From Pseudoalteromonas sp. XI10 (lineage in GTDB: Bacteria; Pseudomonadota; Gammaproteobacteria; Enterobacterales; Alteromonadaceae), in the NCBI RefSeq assembly GCF_001469895.1, contig NZ_LOPY01000039.1, forward strand, positions 186,001 through 250,000: a stretch of 64,000 nt of DNA, in the 5' to 3' direction. This document shows, in pieces, positions 17,416 through 27,674 of the stretch. The position numbers were made by a program, and so were the translations under genes. Each line of letters opens with the position of its first letter. The first letter of the stretch is position 1. Below the pieces are notes generated by a model. That model was not told the DNA's origin. It did not search any database and was given only the letters and a program-made list of their open reading frames with translations.

Positions 17416-18123
17416 TTAAGCTTTTGGAAGCTTTCCTGCAAGTACTGCTTCGTCGAGTAAAGTTACAACTTTATCAAACACTTGCATTGCATTAAGCTCG
17501 CTAGTATCGAGCTCAATGGCGTCTTCTGCAGGAACAAGCGGCGCAACTTCACGCGTCATATCACGGTGATCGCGAGCTTTTATGTCCTCAAGTAGACCAC
17601 TTAGTGTAACATCAAGACCGCGTTCGTTCAACTCAGCAAAGCGACGACGAGCGCGCTCTTCAGCTGATGCGGTTAAATAAATCTTCAATGGTGCATCTGG
17701 GAACACAACTGTGCCCATGTCACGACCATCGGCAATTAAGCCGCTCTCAGTACGAAACGCACGTTGACGACGTAATAATGCTTCTCTCACCCGTGGTAAT
17801 GCAGCAATTTTTGATGCCGCAGCACCCACTTCTTCGTTACGAATTGTGGTTGTGACGTCTTCGCCTTCCAAGACAATTTTAGAAGTATGCGTTTGGCTAT
17901 CGACCAAAAACTGTACATCTAAGTTTGCAGCTAGCGGAACTAGCGCATCTTCATTATCTAGTTCAATTTGATGATGAAGTGCTGCAAGTGACAGCACACG
18001 GTAAATCGCTCCACTGTCTAATACATCCCAACCTAATTTCTCGGCTAACAAGCGACAAACAGTTCCTTTACCTGAACCACTTGGGCCATCGATGGTGATT
18101 ACGGGCATTGATAACGCCTGCAT
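17416..18123 (-). CDS. cmk: cytidylate kinase
   Basis: Phosphorylates CMP and dCMP with ATP. The 235-residue protein has the P-loop GPSGSGKGT (about 13-21), the CMP-binding insert, and the [13 protein letters not shown] segment of the family. An AGGAGG ribosome site is well spaced for the ATG at 18123, which decides that start over the Met five codons on. It lies between aroA and rpsA as in E. coli. Confidence 0.97.
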   Translation of the reverse strand: MQALSMPVITIDGPSGSGKGTVCRLLAEKLGWDVLDSGAIYRVLSLAALHHQIELDNEDALVPLAANLDVQFLVDSQTHTSKIVLEGEDVTTTIRNEEVGAAASKIAALPRVREALLRRQRAFRTESGLIADGRDMGTVVFPDAPLKIYLTASAEERARRRFAELNERGLDVTLSGLLEDIKARDHRDMTREVAPLVPAEDAIELDTSELNAMQVFDKVVTLLDEAVLAGKLPKA

Positions 18124-18227
18124 TTATAACCTCCTGCAATGCACACCAAAATAAAACCGCGATATTATACGCCAGTTCTAGAAATAGATCCGCATTTAGA
18201 ATGTAACTTTTTATATTTTCTTCTGTT

Positions 18228-19508
18228 TTATTGACTTGAGACAGACTCTAGTACTTTGAAAAACGTTGGAAAAGTTTTGTATGTACACTTAGGATCGTTA
18301 ATGGTTATCGGCTTTCCGCCAACGGCAACCATTGCAAAACACATGGCAATACGGTGATCGTTATAGGTATCAATCGCTACATCGTTAAATGTTTCTGGTG
18401 GTGTAATTTCGATGAAATCTTCACCTTCAACCACTTCTGCACCAACTTTACGAAGCTCAGTCGCCATGGCATATAAGCGATCTGTTTCTTTTACACGCCA
18501 GTTATAGATATTACGAATAGCTGTTTTACCTTTAGCAAAAAGCGCAACAGTGGCGAGTGTCATTGCCGCATCAGGGATTGCATTGGCATCAATATCAACC
18601 GCGTTTAGCTCGCCTTTACGAACCACCAGCTTTTCATCATACCAATCGATTTTGGCGCCTACTTGCTCCATGACTTTGGCAAAACCAATATCACCTTGAA
18701 CAGATGCCGCACCTACCCCGTTAATTTCAATTTCGCCGCCTGCTATTGCAGCCGCCGCAACAAAATAAGAGGCGCTTGATGCATCACCTTCAACCATAAT
18801 ACGCTCAAGTGCTTGATACTGCTGACAGCCTTTAACGTAAAACGTTTCGTAGTTGTCATGGCTTACTGTAACACCAAAGCGCTTCATTACATCTAGGGTA
18901 ATATCGATGTAAGGCTTTGATACCAGTGTGCCTTTAATGGTGATTTCTGTATCGCCATTAAATAATGGTGCAGCCATTAGTAACGCTGTTAAGAACTGGC
19001 TAGAAATACTGCCATCTATTTCAACTTTGCCACCGTTGATTTTGCCGCCTTTAATGGCCAGTGGTGGATAATCTTTATGCTTAAGGTATTCAACATCACC
19101 ACCGAGTGCTTGCAGTGCATCAACCAAATGGCCGATTGGGCGCTCTTCCATACGAGGCTCGCCCACCAGCTGGTACTCGCCTTCTACAGCAGCTAAAACG
19201 GCTGTCAGTGGACGATAAGCAGTACCGGCATTACCTAAAAATAAAGGCTCGCTTGGAGTTTTAAATTTACCTGAAACACCTTCTACGGTAGCCACTGTTT
19301 TATCTTCATTAAGCGATACATTTACGCCTAAAAGATTTAATGCACCTAGCATGTGACGAATGTCATCACTGTCTAGTAGGTTTTCAACAACCGTTGTGCC
19401 CTCAGCAAGAGCAGCTAATAACAAAATACGGTTTGATAAGCTTTTTGAGCCTGGCAGTGTCACACTACCATTTACCTTTGTAATCGGTTCAAGACGAAGC
19501 TGTTCCAT
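18228..19508 (-). CDS. aroA: 3-phosphoshikimate 1-carboxyvinyltransferase (EPSP synthase)
   Basis: Joins shikimate 3-phosphate and phosphoenolpyruvate in chorismate synthesis. The 426-residue protein has the class I signatures [13 protein letters not shown] (about 87-99) and, near the C-terminus, [20 protein letters not shown] near residue 20 is the substrate-binding motif. It starts two bases behind serC, so the pair is probably one transcript, as in E. coli. Confidence 0.98.
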   Translation of the reverse strand: MEQLRLEPITKVNGSVTLPGSKSLSNRILLLAALAEGTTVVENLLDSDDIRHMLGALNLLGVNVSLNEDKTVATVEGVSGKFKTPSEPLFLGNAGTAYRPLTAVLAAVEGEYQLVGEPRMEERPIGHLVDALQALGGDVEYLKHKDYPPLAIKGGKINGGKVEIDGSISSQFLTALLMAAPLFNGDTEITIKGTLVSKPYIDITLDVMKRFGVTVSHDNYETFYVKGCQQYQALERIMVEGDASSASYFVAAAAIAGGEIEINGVGAASVQGDIGFAKVMEQVGAKIDWYDEKLVVRKGELNAVDIDANAIPDAAMTLATVALFAKGKTAIRNIYNWRVKETDRLYAMATELRKVGAEVVEGEDFIEITPPETFNDVAIDTYNDHRIAMCFAMVAVGGKPITINDPKCTYKTFPTFFKVLESVSSQ

Positions 19509-19510
19509 AA

Positions 19511-20599
19511 TTAGCTGTTCTCCTTGGCGAATTTTTCCATAAAATTAACCAAGGCTTGAACACCTTCCAGTGGCATCGCATTATAAATGCTTGCGCGCAT
19601 ACCACCGACAATACGGTGACCTTCAAGGGCTAATAAGCCTGCTTCTTTTGATTCACTAATGAATTTATCATTCAGTGATTCGTCGTTTAACCAAAACGGA
19701 ACGTTCATGCGCGAACGGCAATGCTTAGCAACTTTGTTGCTGTAAAAATCTGAGCTATCAATGTAGTTGTAAAGAAGTTCTGCTTTTGCGATGTTTTGTT
19801 CTTCCATCGCTTTAACGCCGCCGTTTGCTTCAAGCCATTCAAATACTTCAGCAGCTAAGTACCACGCAAATGTCGGTGGTGTGTTATACATGCTGCCTTG
19901 TTTGGCTTCTAATGCGTAATCAAGAATACCTGGCTTTGCAAGACCTTCACGCTCAAGAAGGGTTTTGCGAACAATAACAATCGATAAACCAGACGGGCCA
20001 ATATTCTTTTGTGCGCCAGCGTAAATAAGATCAAACTGATTTACGTCAAACTCGCGCGATAAAATAGTCGATGACATATCAGCCACAATCGGTGCTGATG
20101 GGTGTGATGGTACATCAAAAATTTCAATGCCATCTACGGTTTCATTCGGACAATAGTGAATGTATGACGCATCAGCTGGTAATTCCCAGCTGCTTGCTGG
20201 TTTTATAGAGAACTGGCCATTTTGCTGCTCATCATCACGTACATTGATGCTTTCAACTGCAGTGAATTTTGCCGCTTCTGAAGTAGCCCCTTTAGACCAC
20301 ACACCGTTTTCACAGTACACGGCTGGCTTATCATCAAGGTGAAGATTCAGTGGCACAGCACTGAATTGACCACGGCCACCGCCGTGCATAAATAAAACTT
20401 CAAACTCATCGCTAATATTCATTAAACGACGCAGGCTTGCTTCACATTTAGTGGTAAGCGCTAAAAAGTCGCTGCTGCGATGGCTAATTTCCATCACAGA
20501 GACACCTAAACCTTGCCAATCTATAAATTCTTTTTGTGCTTTTTGCATAACTGCCGGCGGTAGCATTGCCGGTCCTGCACAAAAATTATACTTAGTCAT
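19511..20599 (-). CDS. serC: phosphoserine aminotransferase
   Basis: PLP enzyme of serine biosynthesis, and of pyridoxine synthesis in gammaproteobacteria. The 362-residue protein has the usual length, the phosphate-binding [11 protein letters not shown] (about 73-83), and the PLP lysine in [11 protein letters not shown] (Lys198). It is separated from gyrA by a terminator and is probably the first gene of the serC-aroA unit. Confidence 0.98.
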   Translation of the reverse strand: MTKYNFCAGPAMLPPAVMQKAQKEFIDWQGLGVSVMEISHRSSDFLALTTKCEASLRRLMNISDEFEVLFMHGGGRGQFSAVPLNLHLDDKPAVYCENGVWSKGATSEAAKFTAVESINVRDDEQQNGQFSIKPASSWELPADASYIHYCPNETVDGIEIFDVPSHPSAPIVADMSSTILSREFDVNQFDLIYAGAQKNIGPSGLSIVIVRKTLLEREGLAKPGILDYALEAKQGSMYNTPPTFAWYLAAEVFEWLEANGGVKAMEEQNIAKAELLYNYIDSSDFYSNKVAKHCRSRMNVPFWLNDESLNDKFISESKEAGLLALEGHRIVGGMRASIYNAMPLEGVQALVNFMEKFAKENS

Positions 20600-20633
20600 T
20601 ACTTTGCCTCATTCCAGTAATTATAGTGCGGAT

Positions 20634-20659
20634 AAAAAAAGCGGCCGAAGCCGCTTTTT
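20634..20659 (-). terminator. intrinsic terminator after gyrA
   Basis: A ten-bp stem AAAAAGCGGC/GCCGCTTTTT (20636-20645 and 20650-20659) with a CGAA loop, followed on the minus strand by T. It lies ten bases behind the gyrA stop and isolates gyrA from serC. Confidence 0.9.
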
Positions 20660-20668
20660 AAATCAATG

Positions 20669-23365
20669 TTATTCTGAAGGTGGGTTATCACCCGTTTCTT
20701 CAGTATTGGTATCGACTACTTCAACGGCCTCGCCTTCGATGGCTTCAAGCTCATCAACTTCGATTTCTTCGATACGTTGTAAACCAACTACTTGCTCTTC
20801 GTCAATAGTTCGTATCAAAATAACGCCTTGAGTATTACGACCAACCGTAGAAACCTCGTTTACACGGGTACGTACTAAGGTACCGCGATTCGAGATAATC
20901 ATGATTTCGTCGTTATCATCAACTTGTACTGCACCAACCACAGCGCCATTACGCTCGCTTACTTTGATTGATACAACACCTTGTGTTGCACGGCTCTTCG
21001 ATGGGTAATCTTCAAGTGATGTACGCTTACCGTAACCGTTTTCTGTCACAGTTAGGATTGCACCATCTGACTTAGGTACGATTAACGACACAACGCGTTG
21101 GTCGTCAGCCATCTTAATACCACGAACACCTGTTGCTGTACGACCCATTGGACGTACACCTTTGAAGCGGATTTCTGGGTTACCGTTTTCGTCTAGAACT
21201 GGGTTACCGTTTTCATCAACAACTGCTGATTCTTCTGCTTCTTTAAAGCGAACAACTTTACCAGCATCAGTGAATAGCATGATTTCATTCGTGCCATCAG
21301 TGATATCAACACCAATTAGGCTATCGCCTTCATTTAGGTTAACAGCGATGATACCGCTCGCACGTTGACGGCTGTATGCTGTAAGTGGTGTTTTCTTAAC
21401 TGTACCAAACGCAGTTGCCATGAAGATGTATTTATCTTCTTCGTACTCACGTACTGGTAAGATAGCAGTAATACGTTCATCAGCTTCAAGTGGTAATAAG
21501 TTAACAATTGGCTTACCACGGGCTGCACGGCTTGCTAATGGTAACTGATATACTTTCAACCAGTATAAGCGACCTGCTGTTGAGAAACATAAGATTGTAT
21601 CGTGCGTGTTAGCAACTAATAGACGTTCGATGAAGTCTTCATCTTTCATCTTCGTTGCTGATTTACCTTTACCACCACGACGCTGTGCTTCGTAATCCGA
21701 TAATGGTTGATACTTAACGTAACCTTCGTGAGAAAGCGTTACAACAACGTCTTCTTCATTGATTAGGTCTTCAAGGCTAATATCGTGAGCAGCTGCACTG
21801 ATTTCAGTACGACGTTCGTCACCATATTGCTCTTTGATTTCTACTAGCTCGTCGCGGATAACTTCCATTAGACGCTCTGGGCTTGAAAGAATATGTAAAA
21901 GCTCAGCAATTAGATCTAGTAAGTTTTGGTACTCGTCTAAGATCTTCTCATGCTCAAGACCTGTTAGTTTGTGTAAACGTAGGTCTAGAATTGCTTGTGC
22001 TTGTTGCTCAGATAAATAGTATTGACCGTCACGGATACCTAAATCAGCCGCTAACCAATCAGGACGTGCTACGTTATCTTCACCCGCTTTTTCAAGCATT
22101 GCTTTAACAGTGCCTAGTTCCCAAGGACGTGCTGTTAGTGCAGCTTTTGCTTCTGCTGGTGTTGGTGACTTACGAATAAGTTCGATAATTGGATCGATAT
22201 TCGCAAGGGCAATCGCTAAGCCTTCAAGCGTGTGAGCACGGTCACGGGCTTTACGTAAATCGAATACAGTACGACGTGTAACAACTTCACGACGGTGCAC
22301 GATAAACGCTTCAAGCATTTCTTTTAAGTTGAAACACTTAGGTTGGTTGTTATCAAGTGCAACCATGTTCATACCAAACACAGTTTGTAACTGAGTTTGT
22401 GCATATAGGTTGTTTAAGATTACTTCACCAACATCACCACGTTTGATTTCGATAACGATACGCATACCGTCTTTATCTGACTCGTCACGTAGTGCGCTAA
22501 TACCTTCAATCTTCTTATCTTTAACAAGCTCTGCGATCTTTTCGATAAGGCGTGCTTTGTTAACTTGATAAGGGATTTCGTGAACGATGATTGTTTCACG
22601 ACCGGTTTTTTCGTCAACTTCGATTTCAGCGCGAGCACGGATATATACTTTACCACGGCCGGTTAAGTACGCTTGCTCAATGCCTTTTTTACCATTGATA
22701 ATCGCCGCAGTAGGGAAATCTGGACCTGGGATATATTCAATAAGGTCAGCAATTGACATATCAGGGTTTTGAATAAGCGCTAAACAACCATTGATAACTT
22801 CTGTTAAGTTATGAGGTGGAATGTTAGTTGCCATACCAACCGCGATACCCGAAGAACCATTTACTAATAAGTTAGGTACTTTAGTAGGTAATACGTCAGG
22901 AATTTGCTCAGTACCGTCGTAGTTCGGTACGTAATCAACCGTTTCTTTTTCTAAATCAGCTAATAATTCATGTGACATTTTCGCCATACGGACTTCCGTA
23001 TAACGCATTGCTGCCGCAGAGTCACCGTCAACAGAACCAAAGTTACCTTGGCCGTCAACAAGCATGTAGCGTAATGAGAAAGGCTGCGCCATACGAACGA
23101 TGGTGTCATATACCGCGCTGTCGCCATGTGGGTGGTACTTACCGATTACATCACCAACAACACGTGCTGATTTCTTGTAAGGTTTATTCCAATCATTATT
23201 GAGTTCGTTCATTGCAAATAGAACGCGGCGGTGAACAGGCTTTAAGCCGTCACGTACGTCTGGCAATGCACGTCCTACGATTACACTCATCGCGTAATCA
23301 AGGTAGGAATTTTTTAATTCATCTTCAATATTGACTGGCAGAATTTCATTGGCGAGATCAGTCAT
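20669..23365 (-). CDS. gyrA: DNA gyrase subunit A
   Basis: Breaks and rejoins DNA in the gyrase heterotetramer. The 898-residue protein has the catalytic Tyr122 in [10 protein letters not shown] and a quinolone-determining region [10 protein letters not shown] with wild-type Ser83 and Asp87, so no classical resistance change is present at those sites. The C-terminal half carries the GyrA-box QRRGGKGK and the six-bladed wrapping domain. It is about 20 residues longer than the E. coli protein. Part of this is a short internal duplication ([14 protein letters not shown], about 730-745) between blades, and there is a strongly acidic tail. It is divergent from ubiG, as in E. coli. Confidence 0.99.
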   Translation of the reverse strand: MTDLANEILPVNIEDELKNSYLDYAMSVIVGRALPDVRDGLKPVHRRVLFAMNELNNDWNKPYKKSARVVGDVIGKYHPHGDSAVYDTIVRMAQPFSLRYMLVDGQGNFGSVDGDSAAAMRYTEVRMAKMSHELLADLEKETVDYVPNYDGTEQIPDVLPTKVPNLLVNGSSGIAVGMATNIPPHNLTEVINGCLALIQNPDMSIADLIEYIPGPDFPTAAIINGKKGIEQAYLTGRGKVYIRARAEIEVDEKTGRETIIVHEIPYQVNKARLIEKIAELVKDKKIEGISALRDESDKDGMRIVIEIKRGDVGEVILNNLYAQTQLQTVFGMNMVALDNNQPKCFNLKEMLEAFIVHRREVVTRRTVFDLRKARDRAHTLEGLAIALANIDPIIELIRKSPTPAEAKAALTARPWELGTVKAMLEKAGEDNVARPDWLAADLGIRDGQYYLSEQQAQAILDLRLHKLTGLEHEKILDEYQNLLDLIAELLHILSSPERLMEVIRDELVEIKEQYGDERRTEISAAAHDISLEDLINEEDVVVTLSHEGYVKYQPLSDYEAQRRGGKGKSATKMKDEDFIERLLVANTHDTILCFSTAGRLYWLKVYQLPLASRAARGKPIVNLLPLEADERITAILPVREYEEDKYIFMATAFGTVKKTPLTAYSRQRASGIIAVNLNEGDSLIGVDITDGTNEIMLFTDAGKVVRFKEAEESAVVDENGNPVLDENGNPEIRFKGVRPMGRTATGVRGIKMADDQRVVSLIVPKSDGAILTVTENGYGKRTSLEDYPSKSRATQGVVSIKVSERNGAVVGAVQVDDNDEIMIISNRGTLVRTRVNEVSTVGRNTQGVILIRTIDEEQVVGLQRIEEIEVDELEAIEGEAVEVVDTNTEETGDNPPSE

Positions 23366-23484
23366 TTGATTTCACATTCCTTCAGTATTGACTCATTAAG
23401 AGGCAAACCGCCGTCTTAAGAGCTTTAGTTATTATTTCCAGACCATGCTATCACAATTTATTTAGATTTACAGGCGCTAAATCT

Positions 23485-23514
23485 TTGCGATTTATTAATT
23501 TCCCCCTATATAAT
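23485..23514 (+). promoter_or_regulatory. ubiG promoter
   Basis: TTGCGA (23485-23490) and TATAAT (23509-23514) are 18 bp apart, 28 bases upstream of the ubiG ATG used here. A longer open frame covers this promoter, which shows that the upstream ATG at 23485 is not the real start. Confidence 0.7.
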
Positions 23515-23541
23515 GGCCTCAGATTAACGAGGAAGTTTTTT

Positions 23542-24252
23542 ATGACCGAGCATCAAAATGTAGATAATGCAGAAATTGCAAAGTTTGAAGCCATCGCAGA
23601 ACGTTGGTGGGACCGCGATGGAGAGTTCAAACCCCTTCATGAAATAAATCCTCTACGTTTGGATTTTGTCGCTGATAAAGTAGGCGGCTTATTTGATAAG
23701 GAAACCTTAGATGTTGGCTGTGGTGGCGGCATCTTAAGTGAAAGTATGGCGCGTATGGGCGCTAAAGTAACCGGCATCGATATGGGCCAAGAGCCACTTA
23801 CCGTTGCTAAGTTACATAGTTTAGAAACAGGCGTACCTGTTGATTATATAAAAGTACCTGCAGAGCAATTCGCTGCTGAGCACCCTGCTCGCTTTGATGT
23901 AGTGACTTGTATGGAAATGCTTGAGCATGTTCCAGATCCTGCTTCTATTATTCGTGCTGTAGCAGAACTTGCTAAACCGGGCGCCGATGTCTTCTTTTCA
24001 ACATTAAATAAAACACCAAAAGCTTATTTGTTTGCTATTGTCGGTGCTGAAAAGCTTTTAAAAATGGTCCCTGAAGGTACGCATGATCATAAAAAGTTTA
24101 TCAAACCTGCACAGCTTATTGCATGGGCAGAAGAAGCGGGATTAAAAGTACGCGCCAGTACTGGCCTTCACTATAACCCGTTTTCTAAGCAGTACAGCTT
24201 AAATGATGATGTAAGTGTTAATTACATCCTGCACTTTGAGAAACTAGCCTGA
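23542..24252 (+). CDS. ubiG: ubiquinone biosynthesis O-methyltransferase
   Basis: SAM-dependent enzyme that carries out both O-methylations in ubiquinone synthesis. The 236-residue protein has motif [12 protein letters not shown] and the ERWWD segment near the N-terminus typical of UbiG. The start MTEHQNVD has a GAGGAAG ribosome site, and an upstream in-frame ATG lies within the promoter. The stop overlaps the start of the HAD phosphatase gene (TGATG), so the two are translationally coupled. Confidence 0.96.
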   Translation: MTEHQNVDNAEIAKFEAIAERWWDRDGEFKPLHEINPLRLDFVADKVGGLFDKETLDVGCGGGILSESMARMGAKVTGIDMGQEPLTVAKLHSLETGVPVDYIKVPAEQFAAEHPARFDVVTCMEMLEHVPDPASIIRAVAELAKPGADVFFSTLNKTPKAYLFAIVGAEKLLKMVPEGTHDHKKFIKPAQLIAWAEEAGLKVRASTGLHYNPFSKQYSLNDDVSVNYILHFEKLA

Positions 24253-24926
24253 TGAGTGGTGTGCAAGCACCCTCTATCGATTTTGATGCTTTTATCTTTG
24301 ATTTAGATGGCACACTACTCGATACCGCGGATGACTTAGGTGGTGCATTAAACCGAGTGTTAGCAGACGCCAATGTGGCGCCTGTTGCTGAGCATGTTTA
24401 TCGCCCTGCTGCTTCTAACGGTGCAAATGCATTATTAGAAGTGGGCTTTGGTGATAAATGGCCTGAACTTGAACAACTCGCCTTGCGCCAGCAGCTTCTT
24501 GACTACTACGCCGAAGATATTGCTGTACACAGTAAATGTTTCAGCGGCATAGAACAGCTTTTAATTGCACTTGAGCAAAACAATATTAAGTGGGGCATTA
24601 TGACTAATAAGCCCGGCTTTTTAACTGAGCCCTTAGTGCAAGCTATTCCCTCTTTGCGTGATGCAAAAGCGGTTGTGAGTGGCGATACATTAGCTGTGTC
24701 AAAACCATCACCGGATCCACTATTACACACCGCTGAGATCTTAGACGTTGATCCGTGCCGCTGTTTGTATATCGGTGATGCTGAACGTGATATTCAAGCA
24801 GCGAAAGCTGCCAATATGTACAGCGCAACAGCGTTATGGGGTTATATACCCAGTATAGACGCTGCACTTGGCTGGCAAGCGGATTTCAATTGGCAAACGC
24901 CAATAGATGGTTTTAACCATATATAG
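24252..24926 (+). CDS. HAD-family phosphatase (Gph/MupP-like)
   Basis: A 224-residue haloacid-dehalogenase phosphatase. It has motif I FDLDGTLLDTADDLGGAL, a Thr in the second motif (MTNKPG), Lys in VSKPSPDP, and motif IV IGDAERDIQAA, with an alpha-helical cap of the phosphoglycolate-phosphatase type. It overlaps ubiG by one base. In Pseudomonas a ubiG-linked HAD enzyme of this kind is MupP, which dephosphorylates N-acetylmuramate 6-phosphate in peptidoglycan recycling; elsewhere relatives are called phosphoglycolate phosphatase. Sequence alone does not separate the two. The 3' end carries an NrdR-like box. Confidence 0.85.
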   Translation: MSGVQAPSIDFDAFIFDLDGTLLDTADDLGGALNRVLADANVAPVAEHVYRPAASNGANALLEVGFGDKWPELEQLALRQQLLDYYAEDIAVHSKCFSGIEQLLIALEQNNIKWGIMTNKPGFLTEPLVQAIPSLRDAKAVVSGDTLAVSKPSPDPLLHTAEILDVDPCRCLYIGDAERDIQAAKAANMYSATALWGYIPSIDAALGWQADFNWQTPIDGFNHI

Positions 24927-24960
24927 TGTTATTTGATAACTTAAACACCATATATTGTGA
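24914..24960 (+). promoter_or_regulatory. upstream pair of NrdR-like boxes
   Basis: Two 16-base motifs close to the NrdR consensus lie at 24914-24929 (TAACCATATATAGTGT) and 24945-24960 (ACACCATATATTGTGA). They are exactly 31 bp apart, the three-turn spacing NrdR pairs use. The first overlaps the end of the HAD gene. They lie about 250 bp upstream of the promoter-proximal pair. Confidence 0.65.
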
Positions 24961-25109
24961 TTTGATTTACTTTTGAGCATTCATTGATGATAAAAAAATC
25001 AGTCAAAATTTATTTTTAAAAACGGTAAATTTTCTGGATCTTTTGTTGATTTCTACAAATTTCGTCGTCTATGAATGTTCAAAGGTTAATGGTCACTAAC
25101 ACAATGCGT
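24961..25109. other. spacer in the nrdA upstream region
   Basis: AT-rich stretch between the upstream NrdR pair and the DnaA boxes. No gene or clear motif is visible. The whole intergenic region (24927-25318) is long for this compact genome, in keeping with complex control of nrdA. Confidence 0.5.
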
Positions 25110-25129
25110 TTATCCAATAGTTATCCACA
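25110..25129 (+). promoter_or_regulatory. two DnaA boxes upstream of nrdA
   Basis: TTATCCACA (25121-25129) is a perfect DnaA box. TTATCCAAT (25110-25118) matches at 7 of 9 positions and sits 11 bp before it, one helical turn. They lie about 20 bp above the nrdA -35, the same logic as E. coli nrdAB, whose transcription depends on DnaA. Confidence 0.7.
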
Positions 25130-25149
25130 AAATGGGGCAATTCTATCCC

Positions 25150-25213
25150 TTGCAAAACAGCGCAGACCACACTATCTTGTGATCTGCAATTTAAACAACA
25201 CCAGATATTGTGG
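25150..25213 (+). promoter_or_regulatory. nrdA promoter with NrdR operator pair
   Basis: TTGCAA (25150-25155) and TATCTT (25173-25178) with 17 bp spacing form a good promoter. NrdR-like boxes lie at 25167-25182 (CCACACTATCTTGTGA) and 25198-25213 (ACACCAGATATTGTGG), exactly 31 bp apart, with the first covering the -10. A 26-bp hyphenated inverted repeat (GCAGA...TCTGC, 25162-25187) surrounds it. NrdR is the ATP/dATP-sensing repressor of ribonucleotide reductase genes; binding here would block the promoter. Confidence 0.75.
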
Positions 25214-25318
25214 CTAAATGTTATTCAATTAGTTCACCCTGGCGTTTAATAATAATAATTACATAAAGAATACCTTTGTCTTTACAACTATAATTTCCCA
25301 AGGAATACAGGCAAAACT

Positions 25319-27604
25319 ATGAACCAACAGCTATCTGTAAGCAAACGTGACGGCCGTAAAGAGTCACTTGATCTAGATAAGATCCATCGCGTGATCGCTT
25401 GGGCCGCAGAAGGTCTAGAGAATGTGTCTGTCTCACAAGTTGAATTAAAATCACATATTCAATTTTATGACGGCATTCGTACCGATGACATTCATGAAAC
25501 AATCATCAAAGCTGCAGCTGATCAGATCTCTAAAGATACGCCTGATTACCAATACTTAGCTGCTCGCTTAGCTGTATTCCATTTACGTAAAAAAGCGTAC
25601 GGTCAATTTGAGCCACCACGCTTATACGATCACATCACGAAATTAGTTGAAGACAAGCGTTATGATCAACACCTACTTGTTGATTATACCGAGCAAGAAA
25701 TTGACGAGTTAGATGCTTACATCGATCACAACCGTGACTTAAACTTTAGCTACGCTGCTGTAAAGCAACTTGAAGGTAAGTATTTAGTTCAAAACCGTGT
25801 TACTGGTGAAATCTACGAAAGTGCACAGTTTTTATATATCTTAGTTGCTGCAAGCTTATTCTCTGATTATCCAAAAGAGACACGCCTTGATTACATCAAG
25901 CGTTTTTATGATGCAGTATCTACATTCAAAATTTCATTACCTACACCTATCATGGCAGGTGTACGTACCCCTACACGTCAGTTCAGCTCATGTGTACTTA
26001 TTGAATGTGGTGATAGCCTAGATTCTATTAATGCAACATCGTCTGCGATTGTTAAATACGTTTCACAACGTGCAGGTATTGGTATTAATGCCGGTCGCAT
26101 CCGTGCGCTTGGTAGCCCTATTCGTAACGGCGAAGCGTACCACACAGGTTGTATTCCTTTTTATAAACACTTTCAAACAGCAGTTAAGAGCTGTTCACAA
26201 GGTGGGGTTCGTGGTGGCGCAGCAACGCTGTTCTACCCACTTTGGCACTTAGAAGTTGAAAACCTACTTGTTCTTAAGAACAACCGTGGTGTTGATGATA
26301 ACCGTGTACGTCACCTTGACTACGGTGTGCAGTTCAACAAATTAATGTATAGCCGTTTAATCAAAGACGATTACATCACATTATTTAGCCCTTCAGATGT
26401 ACCGGGTCTATACGATGCGTTCTTTGAAGATCAAGCAAAGTTTGATGAGCTATACATCAAATATGAGCAAGACGAGTCAATTCGTAAAAAACGTATTAAG
26501 GCGATTGAGTTATTCTCAATGTTTGCACAAGAGCGTGCGAGCACAGGTCGTATCTACTTACAAAACGTTGACCACTGTAATACGCACAGCCCGTTCATCT
26601 CGACTGTGGCACCAATTCGTCAATCTAACTTATGTTTAGAAATTGCATTACCAACTAAGCCACTTAGCAATGTAATGGATGAAGAAGGTGAAATTGCACT
26701 TTGTACGCTGTCGGCGTTTAACTTAGGTGCAATTGAATCACTTGACGAATTAGAAGAGCTTGCTGAACTTGCAGTACGTGCCCTTGATAACTTACTTGAT
26801 TTCCAAGACTACCCTGTTCCTGCGGCTAAAAACGCAACTATGGGTCGTCGTACGCTAGGTATTGGTGTTATTAACTACGCATACTACTTAGCGAAAAATG
26901 GTAAGCGTTACTCAGATGGCAGCGCAAATGCCCTAACTCACAAAACATTTGAAGCAATTCAATATTACCTAATGAAAGCATCAAATGAGTTAGCGAAAGA
27001 ACGTGGTGCGTGTCCTAAATTTAACGAGACAACGTATTCTCAAGGCATTATGCCAACAGATACTTACAAGCGTGACCTAGATCAGTTTTGTGAAGAGCCA
27101 CTTCACTTAGATTGGGATTCATTACGCGAAAGCATTAAAGAGCACGGTATGCGTAACTCTACGCTATCTGCCCTTATGCCTTCAGAGACATCATCGCAAA
27201 TCTCTAACGCGACAAATGGTATCGAGCCACCACGTGGTCATATCAGCGTTAAAGCAAGTAAAGATGGTATCTTAAAGCAAGTAGTGCCAGATTATGAAAA
27301 TCTGAAAAATAACTACGAGCTACTGTGGGATATTCCTTCAAACGATGGTTACCTACAACTTGTTGGTATTATGCAAAAATTCGTTGACCAAACGATCTCT
27401 GCAAACACTAACTATGATCCATCTAAGTACGAAGGCGGTAAAGTACCTATGAAGGTGCTATTAAAAGACCTACTGACTGCGTATAAACTTGGTGTTAAAA
27501 CTCTGTACTATCACAACACACGTGATGGTGCATCAGACTCTCAAGATGAGTTAACACCAGAGGTAGAAGATGACGGTTGTGCAGGCGGCGCTTGTAAAAT
27601 CTAA
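25319..27604 (+). CDS. nrdA: ribonucleotide reductase class Ia, alpha subunit
   Basis: Catalytic subunit that reduces ribonucleoside diphosphates to deoxy forms. The 761-residue protein matches E. coli NrdA. It has an N-terminal ATP-cone (about 5-95) for dATP feedback, the NLCLEIALPTKP active-site region with its Cys and Glu, ALCTLSAFNLG, the ETSSQISNATNGIEPPRG loop, and the redox pair CAGGAC at the extreme C-terminus. It is followed by a hairpin, then nrdB and yfaE, the E. coli order. Control by NrdR and DnaA is indicated by upstream motifs. Confidence 0.99.
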   Translation: MNQQLSVSKRDGRKESLDLDKIHRVIAWAAEGLENVSVSQVELKSHIQFYDGIRTDDIHETIIKAAADQISKDTPDYQYLAARLAVFHLRKKAYGQFEPPRLYDHITKLVEDKRYDQHLLVDYTEQEIDELDAYIDHNRDLNFSYAAVKQLEGKYLVQNRVTGEIYESAQFLYILVAASLFSDYPKETRLDYIKRFYDAVSTFKISLPTPIMAGVRTPTRQFSSCVLIECGDSLDSINATSSAIVKYVSQRAGIGINAGRIRALGSPIRNGEAYHTGCIPFYKHFQTAVKSCSQGGVRGGAATLFYPLWHLEVENLLVLKNNRGVDDNRVRHLDYGVQFNKLMYSRLIKDDYITLFSPSDVPGLYDAFFEDQAKFDELYIKYEQDESIRKKRIKAIELFSMFAQERASTGRIYLQNVDHCNTHSPFISTVAPIRQSNLCLEIALPTKPLSNVMDEEGEIALCTLSAFNLGAIESLDELEELAELAVRALDNLLDFQDYPVPAAKNATMGRRTLGIGVINYAYYLAKNGKRYSDGSANALTHKTFEAIQYYLMKASNELAKERGACPKFNETTYSQGIMPTDTYKRDLDQFCEEPLHLDWDSLRESIKEHGMRNSTLSALMPSETSSQISNATNGIEPPRGHISVKASKDGILKQVVPDYENLKNNYELLWDIPSNDGYLQLVGIMQKFVDQTISANTNYDPSKYEGGKVPMKVLLKDLLTAYKLGVKTLYYHNTRDGASDSQDELTPEVEDDGCAGGACKI

Positions 27605-27623
27605 TTAAATTAATAACATAACA

Positions 27624-27650
27624 AAAGCGGGCTCATTAGCCCGCTTTGTC
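27624..27650 (+). terminator. hairpin between nrdA and nrdB
   Basis: A ten-bp perfect stem AAAGCGGGCT/AGCCCGCTTT (27624-27633 and 27638-27647, loop CATT) lies 20 bases after nrdA. The T tract is short and broken, so it may attenuate read-through or protect the nrdA 3' end rather than fully stop transcription. Confidence 0.6.
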
Positions 27651-27674
27651 CTGACTGTTTTTTGAGAAATCACT

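Noticed and set aside
23485-23541. 19-residue N-terminal extension of UbiG
   Set aside because: The extension coincides with a TTGCGA-N18-TATAAT promoter, and the downstream ATG has a better ribosome site and the family's usual N-terminus.
25162-25187. Hyphenated inverted repeat GCAGA...TCTGC as a terminator
   Set aside because: It has no T-tract and sits on the nrdA promoter. It is better explained as part of the NrdR operator.
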